Part shown: one piece after another, positions 17,801 to 25,134 of the stretch
Numbering within the stretch: position 1 is the stretch's first letter
How the letters are laid out: every line of letters begins with the position of its first letter
NCBI RefSeq assembly: GCF_022811665.1
Contig: NZ_CP094529.1
Location: forward strand, 992,001 to 1,056,000
DNA: 64,000 nucleotides
Direction of reading: 5' to 3'
Source of the DNA: Chryseobacterium oryzae
GTDB taxonomy: Bacteria > Bacteroidota > Bacteroidia > Flavobacteriales > Weeksellaceae
Notes under the pieces: model-generated
Database searches by the model: none
What the model was told of the DNA's origin: nothing
What the model saw: only the letters and a program-made list of their open reading frames with translations
Program-made: the position numbers and the translations under genes

Positions 17801-18042
17801 TGTTTAATTCCCTGTATGTTGTAGTTTGCCTGTTCTAAAGGAAAAGTAATGAATCTTTCCACGTCTGGAGCTCCTAAGCTTGGGGAAACGGTAATAATCT
17901 GAACCTGATTATCTGTAATATCGGGTACTGCATCAATAGGCAGTTTTCTTAAGTCGAAAATTCCATAAACGATTAGTCCTAAAGTCATTAAAATAATAAT
18001 GAACTTATTTTTTATGGAAAAATGTATGATTTTGTTTAACAT
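14884..18042 (-). CDS. CzcA-type heavy-metal RND efflux pump
   Basis: An RND proton antiporter of 1052 residues when started at the ATG at 18042 (MLNKIIHFSIKNK), preferred over an ATG 24 bases upstream because the family starts this way. The proton-relay motif in transmembrane helix 4 reads DFGLIVDGAVIIVE with D401, D407 and E414. These align with D402, D408 and E415 of C. metallidurans CzcA, placing it with divalent-cation (Zn/Co/Cd/Ni) pumps rather than the Cu/Ag CusA branch. Two large periplasmic loops and 12 predicted membrane helices are present. It heads a pump-channel-adaptor operon. No cognate metal sensor is adjacent, so regulation is unknown. Confidence 0.93.
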   Translation of the reverse strand: MLNKIIHFSIKNKFIIILMTLGLIVYGIFDLRKLPIDAVPDITDNQVQIITVSPSLGAPDVERFITFPLEQANYNIQGIKQMRSFSRFGLSVITIVFHDDVDLYLARQQVSERLQQVSKDIPQSLGTPFMAPISTGLGEIYQYTIRPKAGYEHRYNSMQLRTIQDWIVRRQLLGTEGVADVASFGGDLKQYEVAINPAQLKSMGVTMSEVFDALQKNNQNTGGAYIEKGPSVLFIRTEGLMGKIPDIENTVVKNLPDGTPILIKNLAKVQYGKAIRYGAMTYNGKGEVAGAVVMMMKGANSNDVIKKVKTKIDEIQQTLPEGVKIDAFLDRTKMVNNAIGTVEKNLIEGALIVVFVLVLFLGNFRAGILVASIIPLSMLFAIIMMNIFGVSGNLMSLGALDFGLIVDGAVIIVEAVLHRLHHLKNIHNKKFSQSFMDNEVYNSASKMMNSAVFGQIIILVVYLPILTLQGIEGKMFKPMAQTVIFALLGAFILSLTYVPMMSSLFLSKKSSHKKNFSDRMMEKAEAYYHASLHKILRIPNLIFFSVVGIFFIAIFVISRLGGEFIPSLPEGDFAVETRVLPGSNLKTTTEAVLKSQQILLKKFPEIEEIVGKTGSSEIPTDPMPIDASDMMVILKPRSEWTSAKSYDELSEKMSAELKKNMLGVTYSFQYPVAMRFNELMTGARQDVVCKIFGENLDTLKIYAEKLGAISKKINGAQNIYVEPISGLPQIVISYKREAMSQFGLSVNDVNNIVNTAFAGQSTGSVFEGEKKFDLVVRLDGNQRKNVEDVNNLLIPTSTGIEIPLSSVADVQLKESVNQIQRENAQRRIIVGFNVKNRDIQSTVEDLQKGVEKELKLPAGYSIKYGGTFENLQQAKSRLAIAVPVSLLLILLMLYFSFRSIKYGLLIFSAIPLSAIGGIFSLWLRDMNFSISAGVGFIALFGVAVLNGIVLIAEFNRQKEKHSDLNDVVKIGGKTRLRPVLMTAFVASLGFLPMALSNGEGAEVQRPLATVVIGGLLLATFLTLYLLPIMYIWFERYFPAKKRKLAETNEPKI

Positions 18043-18278
18043 TTTTATAAGATTGTGATACGGCACTTTAAAAAAGAATAAATTTTCTTTTTTTAAATGA
18101 ATTTAAATGGTAAAAAATGTCTTACTGCAAGATTACTGCATCAGAAATATTAAGATAAAAGATGCAGATATCAGCTCAAGTTATTGAAAACCGTTCGGTA
18201 ATCAATAATTGTAGTTTTAGGCAAATTTTTAATTTAAATAGCCGTGATTATTTTCAATAAGATAAAAGGGATGAAAGA

Positions 18279-20243
18279 TTAGTTGTTTTTCTCTTTCATT
18301 AATCCTTTGGCAAAGCGTTCACTTGCAGTCTGATAGTATGAAACCGTCAGATCCTTCAGTGGCTTTTGCTCGGATTTTAACTCTTTAGAAATAGTTTTAT
18401 TTTCAGGATTATAAATAAACTGCTGCGTTTTTTTACGGTCATTAATCTGCGTGAAAATATTGTTCTTCAGCAATCCTAATGTTCTGTAATTCCCAATCAG
18501 TGCACGTTCTTCTTCAGGTTTCATTGCCATGATATTTTTACCATAGGTTGCATTATTGAAGTTCCATCCGAATAAAGAAAATACAGTAGGCATCAAATCA
18601 ATCTGAGAAACTAATTTACCTACCTCCATTTTTGGAGTTTCAGCATTATAAATAATTGCAGGAATATGATGCTTTTCTGTATTTATTTCCCATTTTCCGG
18701 CACTACTTGCACAATGATCTGCTACAATAACGAAAGTGGTATTCTTAAACCATGCTTTTGTTCTGGCTTTTTTCATGAATTCTCCCAAAGCAAAATCGGT
18801 ATATCTTACTGCTGCTTCGCGGCTTCCCTGTTCCATATTGATTTTGTGATCCGGGAATGTATAGGGTTTATGATTGGAAGTCGTCATAACAAACTGAAAA
18901 AAAGGTTTGTTTTTTTTGCTTTCTTTATCGGCCATTTTTATGGACTGATTGTAGATGTCTTCATCACAAATTCCCCAAGCATTTTCGAAAGTTACCTCAC
19001 TGTCTTCGATGTTGATTCTTTCTGTTTTAATATTATCGGGAAGAGGATTTCCACGATCTCTGTCTACAATGCTAAAACCCTGGCCTCCAAAAAAAGAATT
19101 CATATTATCGAAATATCCATCACCACCGTAAATAAATTTAAGATCGTAATTTCTTTTTCTTAAAATGGTTGCAATAGAAAAAAGATGATCGTTATCTGGT
19201 CTTCTTACAATGCTGTTTCCCGGAGTTGGAGGAACGCTCAGTGTTAAAGCTTCCATGCCTCGTACCGTTCTTGTTCCTGTAGCAAACATATTGGTAAAGA
19301 AAACGCCTTCAGACGCAAGATTTTCGTAATTGGGAGTCAGATTTTGAGTATTTCCGAATTTTTGTAAAAATTCTGCACTGAAACTTTCAATACAAATAAG
19401 GATAATGTTTGGGTTTTTGGTGCTGTCGCCTTCAAAATTTCGGGTAATATTATCAAATTTAGAATTGGTATATGTTTGTTTATCCTGTAAAAGTTCTTTT
19501 TTCAGTATAGAATAAGCTTCTTTTTCTGGGATGGTATTATAAAACTGAGTGTAATCTAACTGATTTGCCTTGAATGCAGTAAAAAATGAAAATACGCCAT
19601 TTTTAGACAATTCATTTATGTAAGTATTGTTGCTGAATTCTGCCTGTCTGTTTTTTAACAAACTGAGTAATCCAACTCCGCAAATCACAATAACTGAAGT
19701 GTATATCAGCCTTTTTCCGAATCTCATTCGGTCAGAAAAAGTGTAGCTGAAAACTTTCTTTTTTCTGAACAGAAAAAATACACAAACGATGCACGCTGTC
19801 ATTCCTAAAATAATAACAGGAATAGGATAAGACTCGTTAATATTTTCGAAAACTTCGTAAGTGTAAATAAGATAATCTACCGCAATAAAGTTGAACCTCG
19901 TTTTGAATTCATCCCAAAACGGAAATTCTGCTGCAAAGGAGAAAAATGCTATAAAAAGCATAAGGGTTACCAAAAAATAGGTAATAATCTGATCTGCTTT
20001 TTTCCCGATCCATCTTGAAGGAAAAAATAAAAGGTAAATAGAGTAGATCATCACAAAGCTTAATCCTACAGAAAGATCGAATAGAAAACCTTTTCCGAAA
20101 ACGATAAAAAGTTTTAAAAAATTATCTGAAATATTAGTGGCAGAAAGCAGTGTAAGAGATAATCTTACTAAAAATCCTAAAGTAATATATAATAATAGAA
20201 ATGCAAATAAAGAAGCATATCTGTTTTTAAATTTGTTTTTCAT
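18279..20243 (-). CDS. LTA-synthase-like membrane sulfatase/phosphatase-superfamily enzyme
   Basis: A 654-residue protein with five N-terminal transmembrane segments (residues about 10-210) and a large extracytoplasmic alkaline-phosphatase-superfamily domain. Catalytic features visible are Glu 286 in LICIESFSAEF, Thr 326 in GTRTVRGMEAL (candidate nucleophile), and Asp 509-His 510 in VIVADHCAS. This is the LtaS/OpgB/EptA-like architecture. In Gram-negatives such enzymes transfer phosphoglycerol or phosphoethanolamine to envelope glycans or lipids; which applies here is unknown. The gene lies 42 bases after the small secreted protein gene and 236 bases before czcA, so it may be part of the same transcript. 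Confidence 0.85.
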   Translation of the reverse strand: MKNKFKNRYASLFAFLLLYITLGFLVRLSLTLLSATNISDNFLKLFIVFGKGFLFDLSVGLSFVMIYSIYLLFFPSRWIGKKADQIITYFLVTLMLFIAFFSFAAEFPFWDEFKTRFNFIAVDYLIYTYEVFENINESYPIPVIILGMTACIVCVFFLFRKKKVFSYTFSDRMRFGKRLIYTSVIVICGVGLLSLLKNRQAEFSNNTYINELSKNGVFSFFTAFKANQLDYTQFYNTIPEKEAYSILKKELLQDKQTYTNSKFDNITRNFEGDSTKNPNIILICIESFSAEFLQKFGNTQNLTPNYENLASEGVFFTNMFATGTRTVRGMEALTLSVPPTPGNSIVRRPDNDHLFSIATILRKRNYDLKFIYGGDGYFDNMNSFFGGQGFSIVDRDRGNPLPDNIKTERINIEDSEVTFENAWGICDEDIYNQSIKMADKESKKNKPFFQFVMTTSNHKPYTFPDHKINMEQGSREAAVRYTDFALGEFMKKARTKAWFKNTTFVIVADHCASSAGKWEINTEKHHIPAIIYNAETPKMEVGKLVSQIDLMPTVFSLFGWNFNNATYGKNIMAMKPEEERALIGNYRTLGLLKNNIFTQINDRKKTQQFIYNPENKTISKELKSEQKPLKDLTVSYYQTASERFAKGLMKEKNN

Positions 20244-20285
20244 AAAAAGTAAACTTTTAAGTAAAATGAACGAATAATTAATAAC

Positions 20286-20675
20286 TTATCCAATTACTTT
20301 AGGTGGATGAAAAATACGAGAATATTCCAAAACAGTAAAATGGTCGGAATAAGAAAAATTCTTCTTGATTTCTGTAAAATTAAAATGAATATCAAAAGAA
20401 ATTTCTAAAAGTTTTGGAGGAGGTGTACTGAAAAATGAAACTACCGAATGGTCGTGAGTTTTAAAAGGTAAACTCATATCTTGTTGATAATCTGCGTCTT
20501 TAACAGTTTCGTCAAGATAATGCATTTTAAGGAAAGAGAAAATTGTAATATTAGAATTTTCATTCTTATGCTTGTAGTAATGCTCTATAAGATTAGGCAA
20601 TTTAATCATCTGTCTTATTTCACTAAATGAAAAAAGATACGTAACAATACAAAAGTAAATGATAAATCGCTTCAA
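20286..20675 (-). CDS. Uncharacterised small secreted or membrane protein at the head of the metal-efflux region
   Basis: A 129-residue protein with a hydrophobic N-terminus (residues 3-19) acting as signal or anchor. The rest is polar and rich in His, Asp and Lys. Recognisable stretches are FLKMHYLDETVKDADYQQD (about 48-66), MSLPFKTHDHSVVSF (67-81) and a C-terminal FHPPK. From memory, similar short proteins with an LPFKTHD-type core and a terminal PPK motif sit in front of RND metal-efflux genes in many Bacteroidetes. That recollection, together with the location here, suggests a role in metal handling. No known domain is evident. A TATTTTTG -7 box lies at 20706-20699 on the minus strand. 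Confidence 0.65.
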   Translation of the reverse strand: MKRFIIYFCIVTYLFSFSEIRQMIKLPNLIEHYYKHKNENSNITIFSFLKMHYLDETVKDADYQQDMSLPFKTHDHSVVSFFSTPPPKLLEISFDIHFNFTEIKKNFSYSDHFTVLEYSRIFHPPKVIG

Positions 20676-20698
20676 AAATCAATACTTATTTTGAACTG

Positions 20699-20706
20699 CA
20701 AAAATA
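20699..20706 (-). promoter_or_regulatory. Candidate -7 box for the 20675-18279 gene pair
   Basis: The minus strand reads TATTTTTG 23 bases before the ATG at 20675. No convincing -33 element accompanies it. Confidence 0.4.
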
Positions 20707-20794
20707 AGTAAAAAATAGACTTGCTTATTGTATTTAAATTAAAATTTAGAATGATTTTAAGGAGAGATTTTTTTTTACGTTACTGAAAAAGCTG

Positions 20795-20802
20795 TATTTT
20801 TG
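20795..20802 (+). promoter_or_regulatory. Candidate -7 box for the lipoprotein/cytochrome/rlmF unit
   Basis: TATTTTTG matches TAnnTTTG and ends 19 bases before the ATG at 20822. A T-rich stretch lies at the -33 position, without an exact TTTG. Confidence 0.45.
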
Positions 20803-20821
20803 AGGCAAATTATTAGAAAAA

Positions 20822-21028
20822 ATGAAAAAAGTTTTAGCAATCGCATTCATCGGAGGTTTATTCGCAGTTAGCTGCTCAAAGAAAGCAGACAAATCTTTGC
20901 AAGACAGTAATGTTATGCTCGAAGAACCTGCTGCACCAACCGTTACCGATACTACATCAGCAAAAAAAGATACTGCTCCTGCTGCAACTCCAGCTCCTGC
21001 AAAAGTAGATTCTACAGCTAAAAAATAA
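20822..21028 (+). CDS. Small Ala/Thr/Pro-rich lipoprotein
   Basis: A 68-residue lipoprotein with a standard lipobox (FAVSCSKK, Cys 18). The mature 50 residues are low-complexity, rich in Ala, Pro, Thr, Asp and Lys (TDTTSAKKDTAPAATPAPAK), and probably disordered. No function can be assigned. Its stop codon overlaps the ATG of the cytochrome gene by one base (TAATG), implying translational coupling. Both proteins are lipoproteins opening with similar Cys-Ser-Lys-Lys residues, which may reflect duplication or just the common sorting context. Confidence 0.7.
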   Translation: MKKVLAIAFIGGLFAVSCSKKADKSLQDSNVMLEEPAAPTVTDTTSAKKDTAPAATPAPAKVDSTAKK

Positions 21029-21393
21029 TGAAGTATGTATTTTTAACAGGGATTCTTGCATTTTTATCGGTTTCCTGTTCTAAAAAAGAAAATTCAGAAA
21101 TTCAGCAAGATTCGGGTAATTTGCCTTCTCCTGTTGTAAAAAATGTGTCAGGACAAACCTTAATGGAATCTTCAGACTGTATGTCTTGTCATAACATCAA
21201 CGAAAAAATGATAGGCCCTTCTTACCAGGAAATTGCAGCAAAATACACTGATAAAGATATAGAGAAGCTCGCTTCAAAAATTATAGAGGGCGGAAGTGGA
21301 GTTTGGGGAGAAATTCCTATGGCGCCACATTCTCAGTTTTCTAAAGATGATGCCAAAAAAATGGTAGAATATATTCTCAGTCTGAAAAAGTAA
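21028..21393 (+). CDS. Membrane-anchored c-type cytochrome (c551/c552-like lipoprotein)
   Basis: A 121-residue lipoprotein (Cys 17 in SVSCSKK) carrying one class I cytochrome c domain. The haem attachment motif CMSCH is at residues 51-55 and the likely axial methionine is Met 98 in EIPMAPH. Spacing and the IGPSYQEIAAKY and AKKMVEYILSL helices match small electron-carrier cytochromes of the c551/c552 type. It should act in the periplasm, shuttling electrons among respiratory complexes. It begins on the last base of the small lipoprotein gene and is followed three bases later by rlmF, so the three form one tightly packed operon. Confidence 0.9.
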   Translation: MKYVFLTGILAFLSVSCSKKENSEIQQDSGNLPSPVVKNVSGQTLMESSDCMSCHNINEKMIGPSYQEIAAKYTDKDIEKLASKIIEGGSGVWGEIPMAPHSQFSKDDAKKMVEYILSLKK

Positions 21394-21396
21394 TGA

Positions 21397-22326
21397 ATGC
21401 CTGAGGAAAAACTAAATCTGCACCCAAGAAATCTGCACAGAAATTCTTACGATTTTGAGAAACTGATTTCTTGTGTGCCAGATTTAAAACATTATGTTTT
21501 CAAAAATTCTTTTGGAAACCTTACCATTAATTTCAGTATTCCCAAAGCTGTAAAATTACTTAATAAAGCGTTGCTGAAGCAATTTTACGGAATTCAAAAC
21601 TGGGATATTCCAGACGAAAATCTGTGTCCGCCCATTCCCGGTAGAGCAGATTATGTTCATTACATCGCCGATCTTTTGTCCGAAAAAAGAGATGAAATTC
21701 CGCAAGGCTCTTCTATAAAAGGGTTAGACATTGGTACAGGAGCCAACCTCGTGTATCCTCTTTTAGCTCATACATCTTACGGATGGAAAATTTGGGGAAC
21801 CGATATCAGCAGGAAGTCTTTGCAAAATGCACAGGATATTTTAGATGGAAATCCGGAGTTTTCATCTAAAGTTCATCTGAAATTTCAGCCAGATTCGGGG
21901 TTTATCTTTAAGAATGTTCTTCGTTCCGAAGATCGGTTTGCGTTCTCCATGTGCAATCCGCCATTTCACGATTCTGAAGAAGCGGCTTTCAAAGGAAATC
22001 TCAGAAAAACAAAAAATCTCCACAAAAATAAAATTCACAATCCAAAGCTAAACTTTGCAGGAAACGATTCTGAACTTTGGTGCGAAGGCGGCGAAATTGC
22101 TTTTATTTCTAAAATGATTGAAGAAAGTGCAGCTTTTTCATCACAGATTTTATGGTTTACTTGTCTGGTTTCCAAAAAAGAAAATCTGCCCAAGCTTTAT
22201 TCGCTTTTAAAGAAGGCAAATGCCATCGAAATTAAAACCATAGATATGGCACAAGGTCAGAAAATAAGCAGAATTTTAGCGTGGACTTTCATTCACCAAT
22301 CAGATAGAAAGAAGTTTTTAGATTAA
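21397..22326 (+). CDS. rlmF: 23S rRNA (adenine-1618 N6)-methyltransferase
   Basis: A 309-residue RlmF, which methylates A1618 of 23S rRNA using S-adenosylmethionine. The N-terminal pattern LHPRNLHRNSYDFEKL and the FCPPIPGRADYVHYIADLL-like segment (CPPIPGRADYVHYIADLL here) are specific to this family. The SAM-binding loop is GLDIGTGANLVYPLL (about 108-122) and the amino-methyltransferase motif is NPPFHDS near 187-193. The ATG at 21397 is used; an overlapping ATG at 21393 hits a stop after three codons. It is the last gene in the lipoprotein-cytochrome operon, an unusual partnership without obvious functional logic. Confidence 0.93.
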   Translation: MPEEKLNLHPRNLHRNSYDFEKLISCVPDLKHYVFKNSFGNLTINFSIPKAVKLLNKALLKQFYGIQNWDIPDENLCPPIPGRADYVHYIADLLSEKRDEIPQGSSIKGLDIGTGANLVYPLLAHTSYGWKIWGTDISRKSLQNAQDILDGNPEFSSKVHLKFQPDSGFIFKNVLRSEDRFAFSMCNPPFHDSEEAAFKGNLRKTKNLHKNKIHNPKLNFAGNDSELWCEGGEIAFISKMIEESAAFSSQILWFTCLVSKKENLPKLYSLLKKANAIEIKTIDMAQGQKISRILAWTFIHQSDRKKFLD

Positions 22327-22337
22327 TTTTTTTATTT

Positions 22338-22467
22338 GGGCAGCTTAGAACTTCGTTCGTAAACTTCTATAAAAGTCTTCGCTTTTTCTCATTTATGCCC
22401 TCCGTTCACGCTTTTTTGCTCGTCGTGCCTCCTCGCAAAAAGAGCTCCACTCAGGTCGGGCTGCGGG
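22338..22467. repeat. GC-rich structured intergenic repeat-like element
   Basis: The 371-base gap between rlmF and lysS holds a segment richer in GC than its surroundings. It begins GGGCAGCTTAG (22338) and ends GGTCGGGCTGCGGG (22467). Its centre can fold: GCTTTTTTGC (22410-22419) pairs with GCAAAAAGAGC (22435-22445) across a 15-base loop. No open frame is convincing. The layout (GGGC start, central variable hairpin with T/A runs, CTCCACTCAGGTCGGGCT end) resembles dispersed intergenic elements I recall from Flavobacteriia genomes, but membership is unproven. Downstream (22468-22662) there are only short imperfect hairpins. Confidence 0.5.
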
Positions 22468-22662
22468 TGATTCAGTTTTGAAAAATTCCCTTTCTATGCA
22501 GGGATAGTGAAAATTTCAAAGAAATTTTTGACGGGGTGGTTTAGTAGATATTCTTTTTTATAAAGCTTAAAAAGAAAACCGCTCAACTTCAATTCAATAT
22601 GAAACTTTTGCGACTTTTATGCTTTAAATAAAATTCAGGTTTCATAAACGCTTAAAAATCCC

Positions 22663-22670
22663 TATTTTTG
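22663..22670 (+). promoter_or_regulatory. -7 box of lysS
   Basis: TATTTTTG lies 27 bases before the lysS ATG at 22698. The in-frame TTG at 22668 is inside this box, which argues that it is not the translation start. Confidence 0.5.
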
Positions 22671-22697
22671 CAAGTCGAAAAAAAATCGAATTTACAA

Positions 22698-24398
22698 ATG
22701 CAATTATCAGAACAGGAAATCATTAGAAGAGAAAAGCTGAATAAGCTTGTTGAAATGGGAATCAATGCATTCCCGGCAGAAGAATATGTAATTACAGATA
22801 CTACAGAATCTATAAAACAGAATTTTTCTGAAAGTAAACAGGTGAAAATTGCGGGAAGATTAATGTCCCGCCGTATTCAGGGGAAAGCTTCTTTTGCTGA
22901 GTTGCAGGATTCTACAGGAAGAATTCAGATCTACTTCAACAGAGACGAAATCTGTGCAGGAGAAGATAAAACTTTGTATAATGAAGTTTATAAACATCTT
23001 TTAGACATTGGTGACATCATCGGTATTGAAGGTGAGCTTTTTACCACTCAGGTTGGGGAAAAAACTGTTTTAGTGAAGAATTTTACGCTTTTAACCAAAG
23101 CTTTGAGACCGCTTCCACAGGCAAAAACCGATGAAAATGGGGTAGTGCATGATGCATTTAATGATGCGGAATTAAGATACAGACAGCGTTACGTAGATTT
23201 AACAGTAAATCCTCACGTAAAAGAAATTTTCGTGAAAAGAACAAAGCTGTTTAATGCAATGAGAACTTTCTTTAATGACGCAGGATATTTTGAGGTAGAA
23301 ACTCCTATTTTACAGTCAATTCCCGGTGGAGCGGCAGCAAGACCGTTTATTACGCATCATAACGCTTTAGATATTCCTTTATATTTAAGAATAGCCAACG
23401 AATTGTATCTTAAAAGATTGATTGTTGGTGGTTTTGACGGCGTATATGAATTCTCTAAAAACTTCAGAAATGAAGGGATGGACAGAACCCATAACCCGGA
23501 ATTTACCGCCATGGAAATCTATGTAGCCTACAAAGATTACAACTGGATGATGGATTTTACCGAAAAATTGCTCGAGTTCTGTGCAACTTCTGTAAACGGT
23601 TCTTCAGAATCTGTTTTCGGAGAGCATACCATCAGCTGGAAAGCTCCTTATCCTAGAGTTTCTATGACGGAAGCAATTCTTAAGTACACAGGTTTTGATA
23701 TCACAGGAAAGTCTGAGCAGGAATTGTTCGACTTCGCTAAATCTATCGGCATTGAAGTGAACGAAACTATGGGGAAAGGCAAACTGATTGATGAGATTTT
23801 TGGTGAAAAATGTGAAGGAAACTTCATTCAGCCAACTTTCATTACAGATTATCCGGTTGAAATGTCTCCATTAACCAAAAAGCACAGAAGCAAAGAAGGT
23901 TTAACGGAGCGTTTTGAATTGATGGTTTGTGGTAAAGAAATTGCCAATGCCTATTCTGAGTTGAATGATCCTATCGACCAAAGAGAGCGTTTTGAAGAGC
24001 AGCTGAAATTATCTGAAAAAGGAGATGATGAAGCTACCGGATTTATTGACGAAGATTTCCTTAGAGCCTTAGAATATGGTATGCCGCCAACTTCTGGTTT
24101 AGGAATTGGGATGGATAGATTGATTATGTTCTTAACCAATAATCCTTCCATTCAGGAAGTGTTATTTTTCCCTCAAATGAAGCCGGAAAAAGCAACTCCG
24201 CAAATTGAACTGGGTGATGATGAAAAGGTGATTTTAGAAATTCTAGGTTCCCAGGAAGAGCCAATGGAGTTGAATGAAGTGAAAAACCGTTCTCACCTTT
24301 CGGGTAAAAAATGGGATAAAGCATCAAAAACTTTAACTAAAGCCGGAATAGCTAAAGTGGAAAAAATTGATGAAGTTCTATGGATGAAAATGGCATAA
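22698..24398 (+). CDS. lysS: Lysyl-tRNA synthetase, class II, with C-terminal extension
   Basis: A 566-residue class II LysRS charging tRNA-Lys. The ATG at 22698 (MQLSEQEI) replaces an upstream TTG that falls in the promoter. The OB-fold anticodon-binding domain covers about 40-150 (VKIAGRLMSRRIQGKASFAEL). Class II motif 2 reads FRNEGMDRTHNPEFTAMEIY near 257-276, and motif 3 is GMPPTSGLGIGMDRLIMFL near 467-485. After the usual end (about residue 495), some 70 extra residues follow, with a winged-helix-like pattern (ELNEVKNRSHLSGKKWDKA). This tail is not in E. coli LysS. A terminator hairpin follows the stop. Confidence 0.96.
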   Translation: MQLSEQEIIRREKLNKLVEMGINAFPAEEYVITDTTESIKQNFSESKQVKIAGRLMSRRIQGKASFAELQDSTGRIQIYFNRDEICAGEDKTLYNEVYKHLLDIGDIIGIEGELFTTQVGEKTVLVKNFTLLTKALRPLPQAKTDENGVVHDAFNDAELRYRQRYVDLTVNPHVKEIFVKRTKLFNAMRTFFNDAGYFEVETPILQSIPGGAAARPFITHHNALDIPLYLRIANELYLKRLIVGGFDGVYEFSKNFRNEGMDRTHNPEFTAMEIYVAYKDYNWMMDFTEKLLEFCATSVNGSSESVFGEHTISWKAPYPRVSMTEAILKYTGFDITGKSEQELFDFAKSIGIEVNETMGKGKLIDEIFGEKCEGNFIQPTFITDYPVEMSPLTKKHRSKEGLTERFELMVCGKEIANAYSELNDPIDQRERFEEQLKLSEKGDDEATGFIDEDFLRALEYGMPPTSGLGIGMDRLIMFLTNNPSIQEVLFFPQMKPEKATPQIELGDDEKVILEILGSQEEPMELNEVKNRSHLSGKKWDKASKTLTKAGIAKVEKIDEVLWMKMA

Positions 24399-24417
24399 GC
24401 CTTTAAAAAATATATAG

Positions 24418-24452
24418 AAAAACTGTTTTATAATTATAAAGCAGTTTTTTTT
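24418..24452 (+). terminator. Intrinsic terminator after lysS
   Basis: AAACTG pairs with CAGTTT; the intervening TTTATAATTATAAA is itself palindromic and extends the stem. A T8 run follows. Confidence 0.7.
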
Positions 24453-24560
24453 GTTTTATAGCAATTTACATTGTGTTTATGAATTTATAGGATATTCATA
24501 ACGACAGAAAATTTTTAATTAAAATATCTTTACTTATATTTACAAGACAATAAATACAAC

Positions 24561-25130
24561 GTGAAAAAATACCCGTGGTGGAAAGCTTTAATTGATTTTG
24601 GACTAAGCTCTGCAGCCATTATTTTTTTGTTACCACTGTTTCTGATTCTTCTACTTGTTTCATCTTTCGATACTGGTTTTCCGGGAATTTTTACTCAAAA
24701 AAGGGTTGGAAGATACGGGAAATTGTTTGTAATTTATAAATTCCGAACTTATCATTCTGAAACATCACAAAAATCATCTGTAGGCAACTGGATGCGTAAA
24801 ACAAAATTAGACGAACTTCCACAATTATTCAATGTTCTGAAGGGCGATATGTCTTTTGTAGGTCCGAGACCCGATTTGCCAGGTTATTATGATATATTGG
24901 AAGGAGAAAATCGCCTGATTTTAGAATTAAAACCTGGACTTACGAGTGAAGCTGGAATTAAATTCCGGAATGAAGAAAAATTGCTTGAAGAGCAGGAAGA
25001 TCCTTTATCTTACAATGATAATATTCTCTTTCCCGAAAAAGTAAAAATGAATCTGGATTACTATTATCACCTATCGTTCAAAAAAGATGCACAAATTTTG
25101 CTTAAAACCTTTTTCGTATTAAGCAAATAA
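24561..25130 (+). CDS. Short bacterial sugar transferase (lipid-linked initiating phosphoglycosyltransferase)
   Basis: A 189-residue monotopic phosphoglycosyltransferase of the PglC/WcaJ-catalytic-domain type, starting with GTG. One N-terminal hydrophobic re-entrant segment (residues 10-34) is followed by QKRVGRYGKLFVIYKFRT (46-63), the LDELPQLFNVLKGDMSFVGPRP signature (84-105) and a C-terminal domain. The usual catalytic Asp-Glu pair is in KLDELPQ. It transfers a sugar phosphate to undecaprenyl phosphate to begin repeat-unit synthesis. First gene of the polysaccharide locus. A second, full-length initiating enzyme sits at the far end (35820-37223). Confidence 0.9.
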   Translation: MKKYPWWKALIDFGLSSAAIIFLLPLFLILLLVSSFDTGFPGIFTQKRVGRYGKLFVIYKFRTYHSETSQKSSVGNWMRKTKLDELPQLFNVLKGDMSFVGPRPDLPGYYDILEGENRLILELKPGLTSEAGIKFRNEEKLLEEQEDPLSYNDNILFPEKVKMNLDYYYHLSFKKDAQILLKTFFVLSK

Positions 25131-25134
25131 TTTT

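Noticed and set aside
18043..18278. Metal-responsive operator or promoter before czcA
   Set aside because: No inverted repeat resembling a known metal-sensor site and no clear -33/-7 pair was found in this AT-rich gap.
22668..22697. TTG start extending lysS by ten codons
   Set aside because: The TTG is part of the TATTTTTG -7 box, and the extra residues are not part of LysRS.
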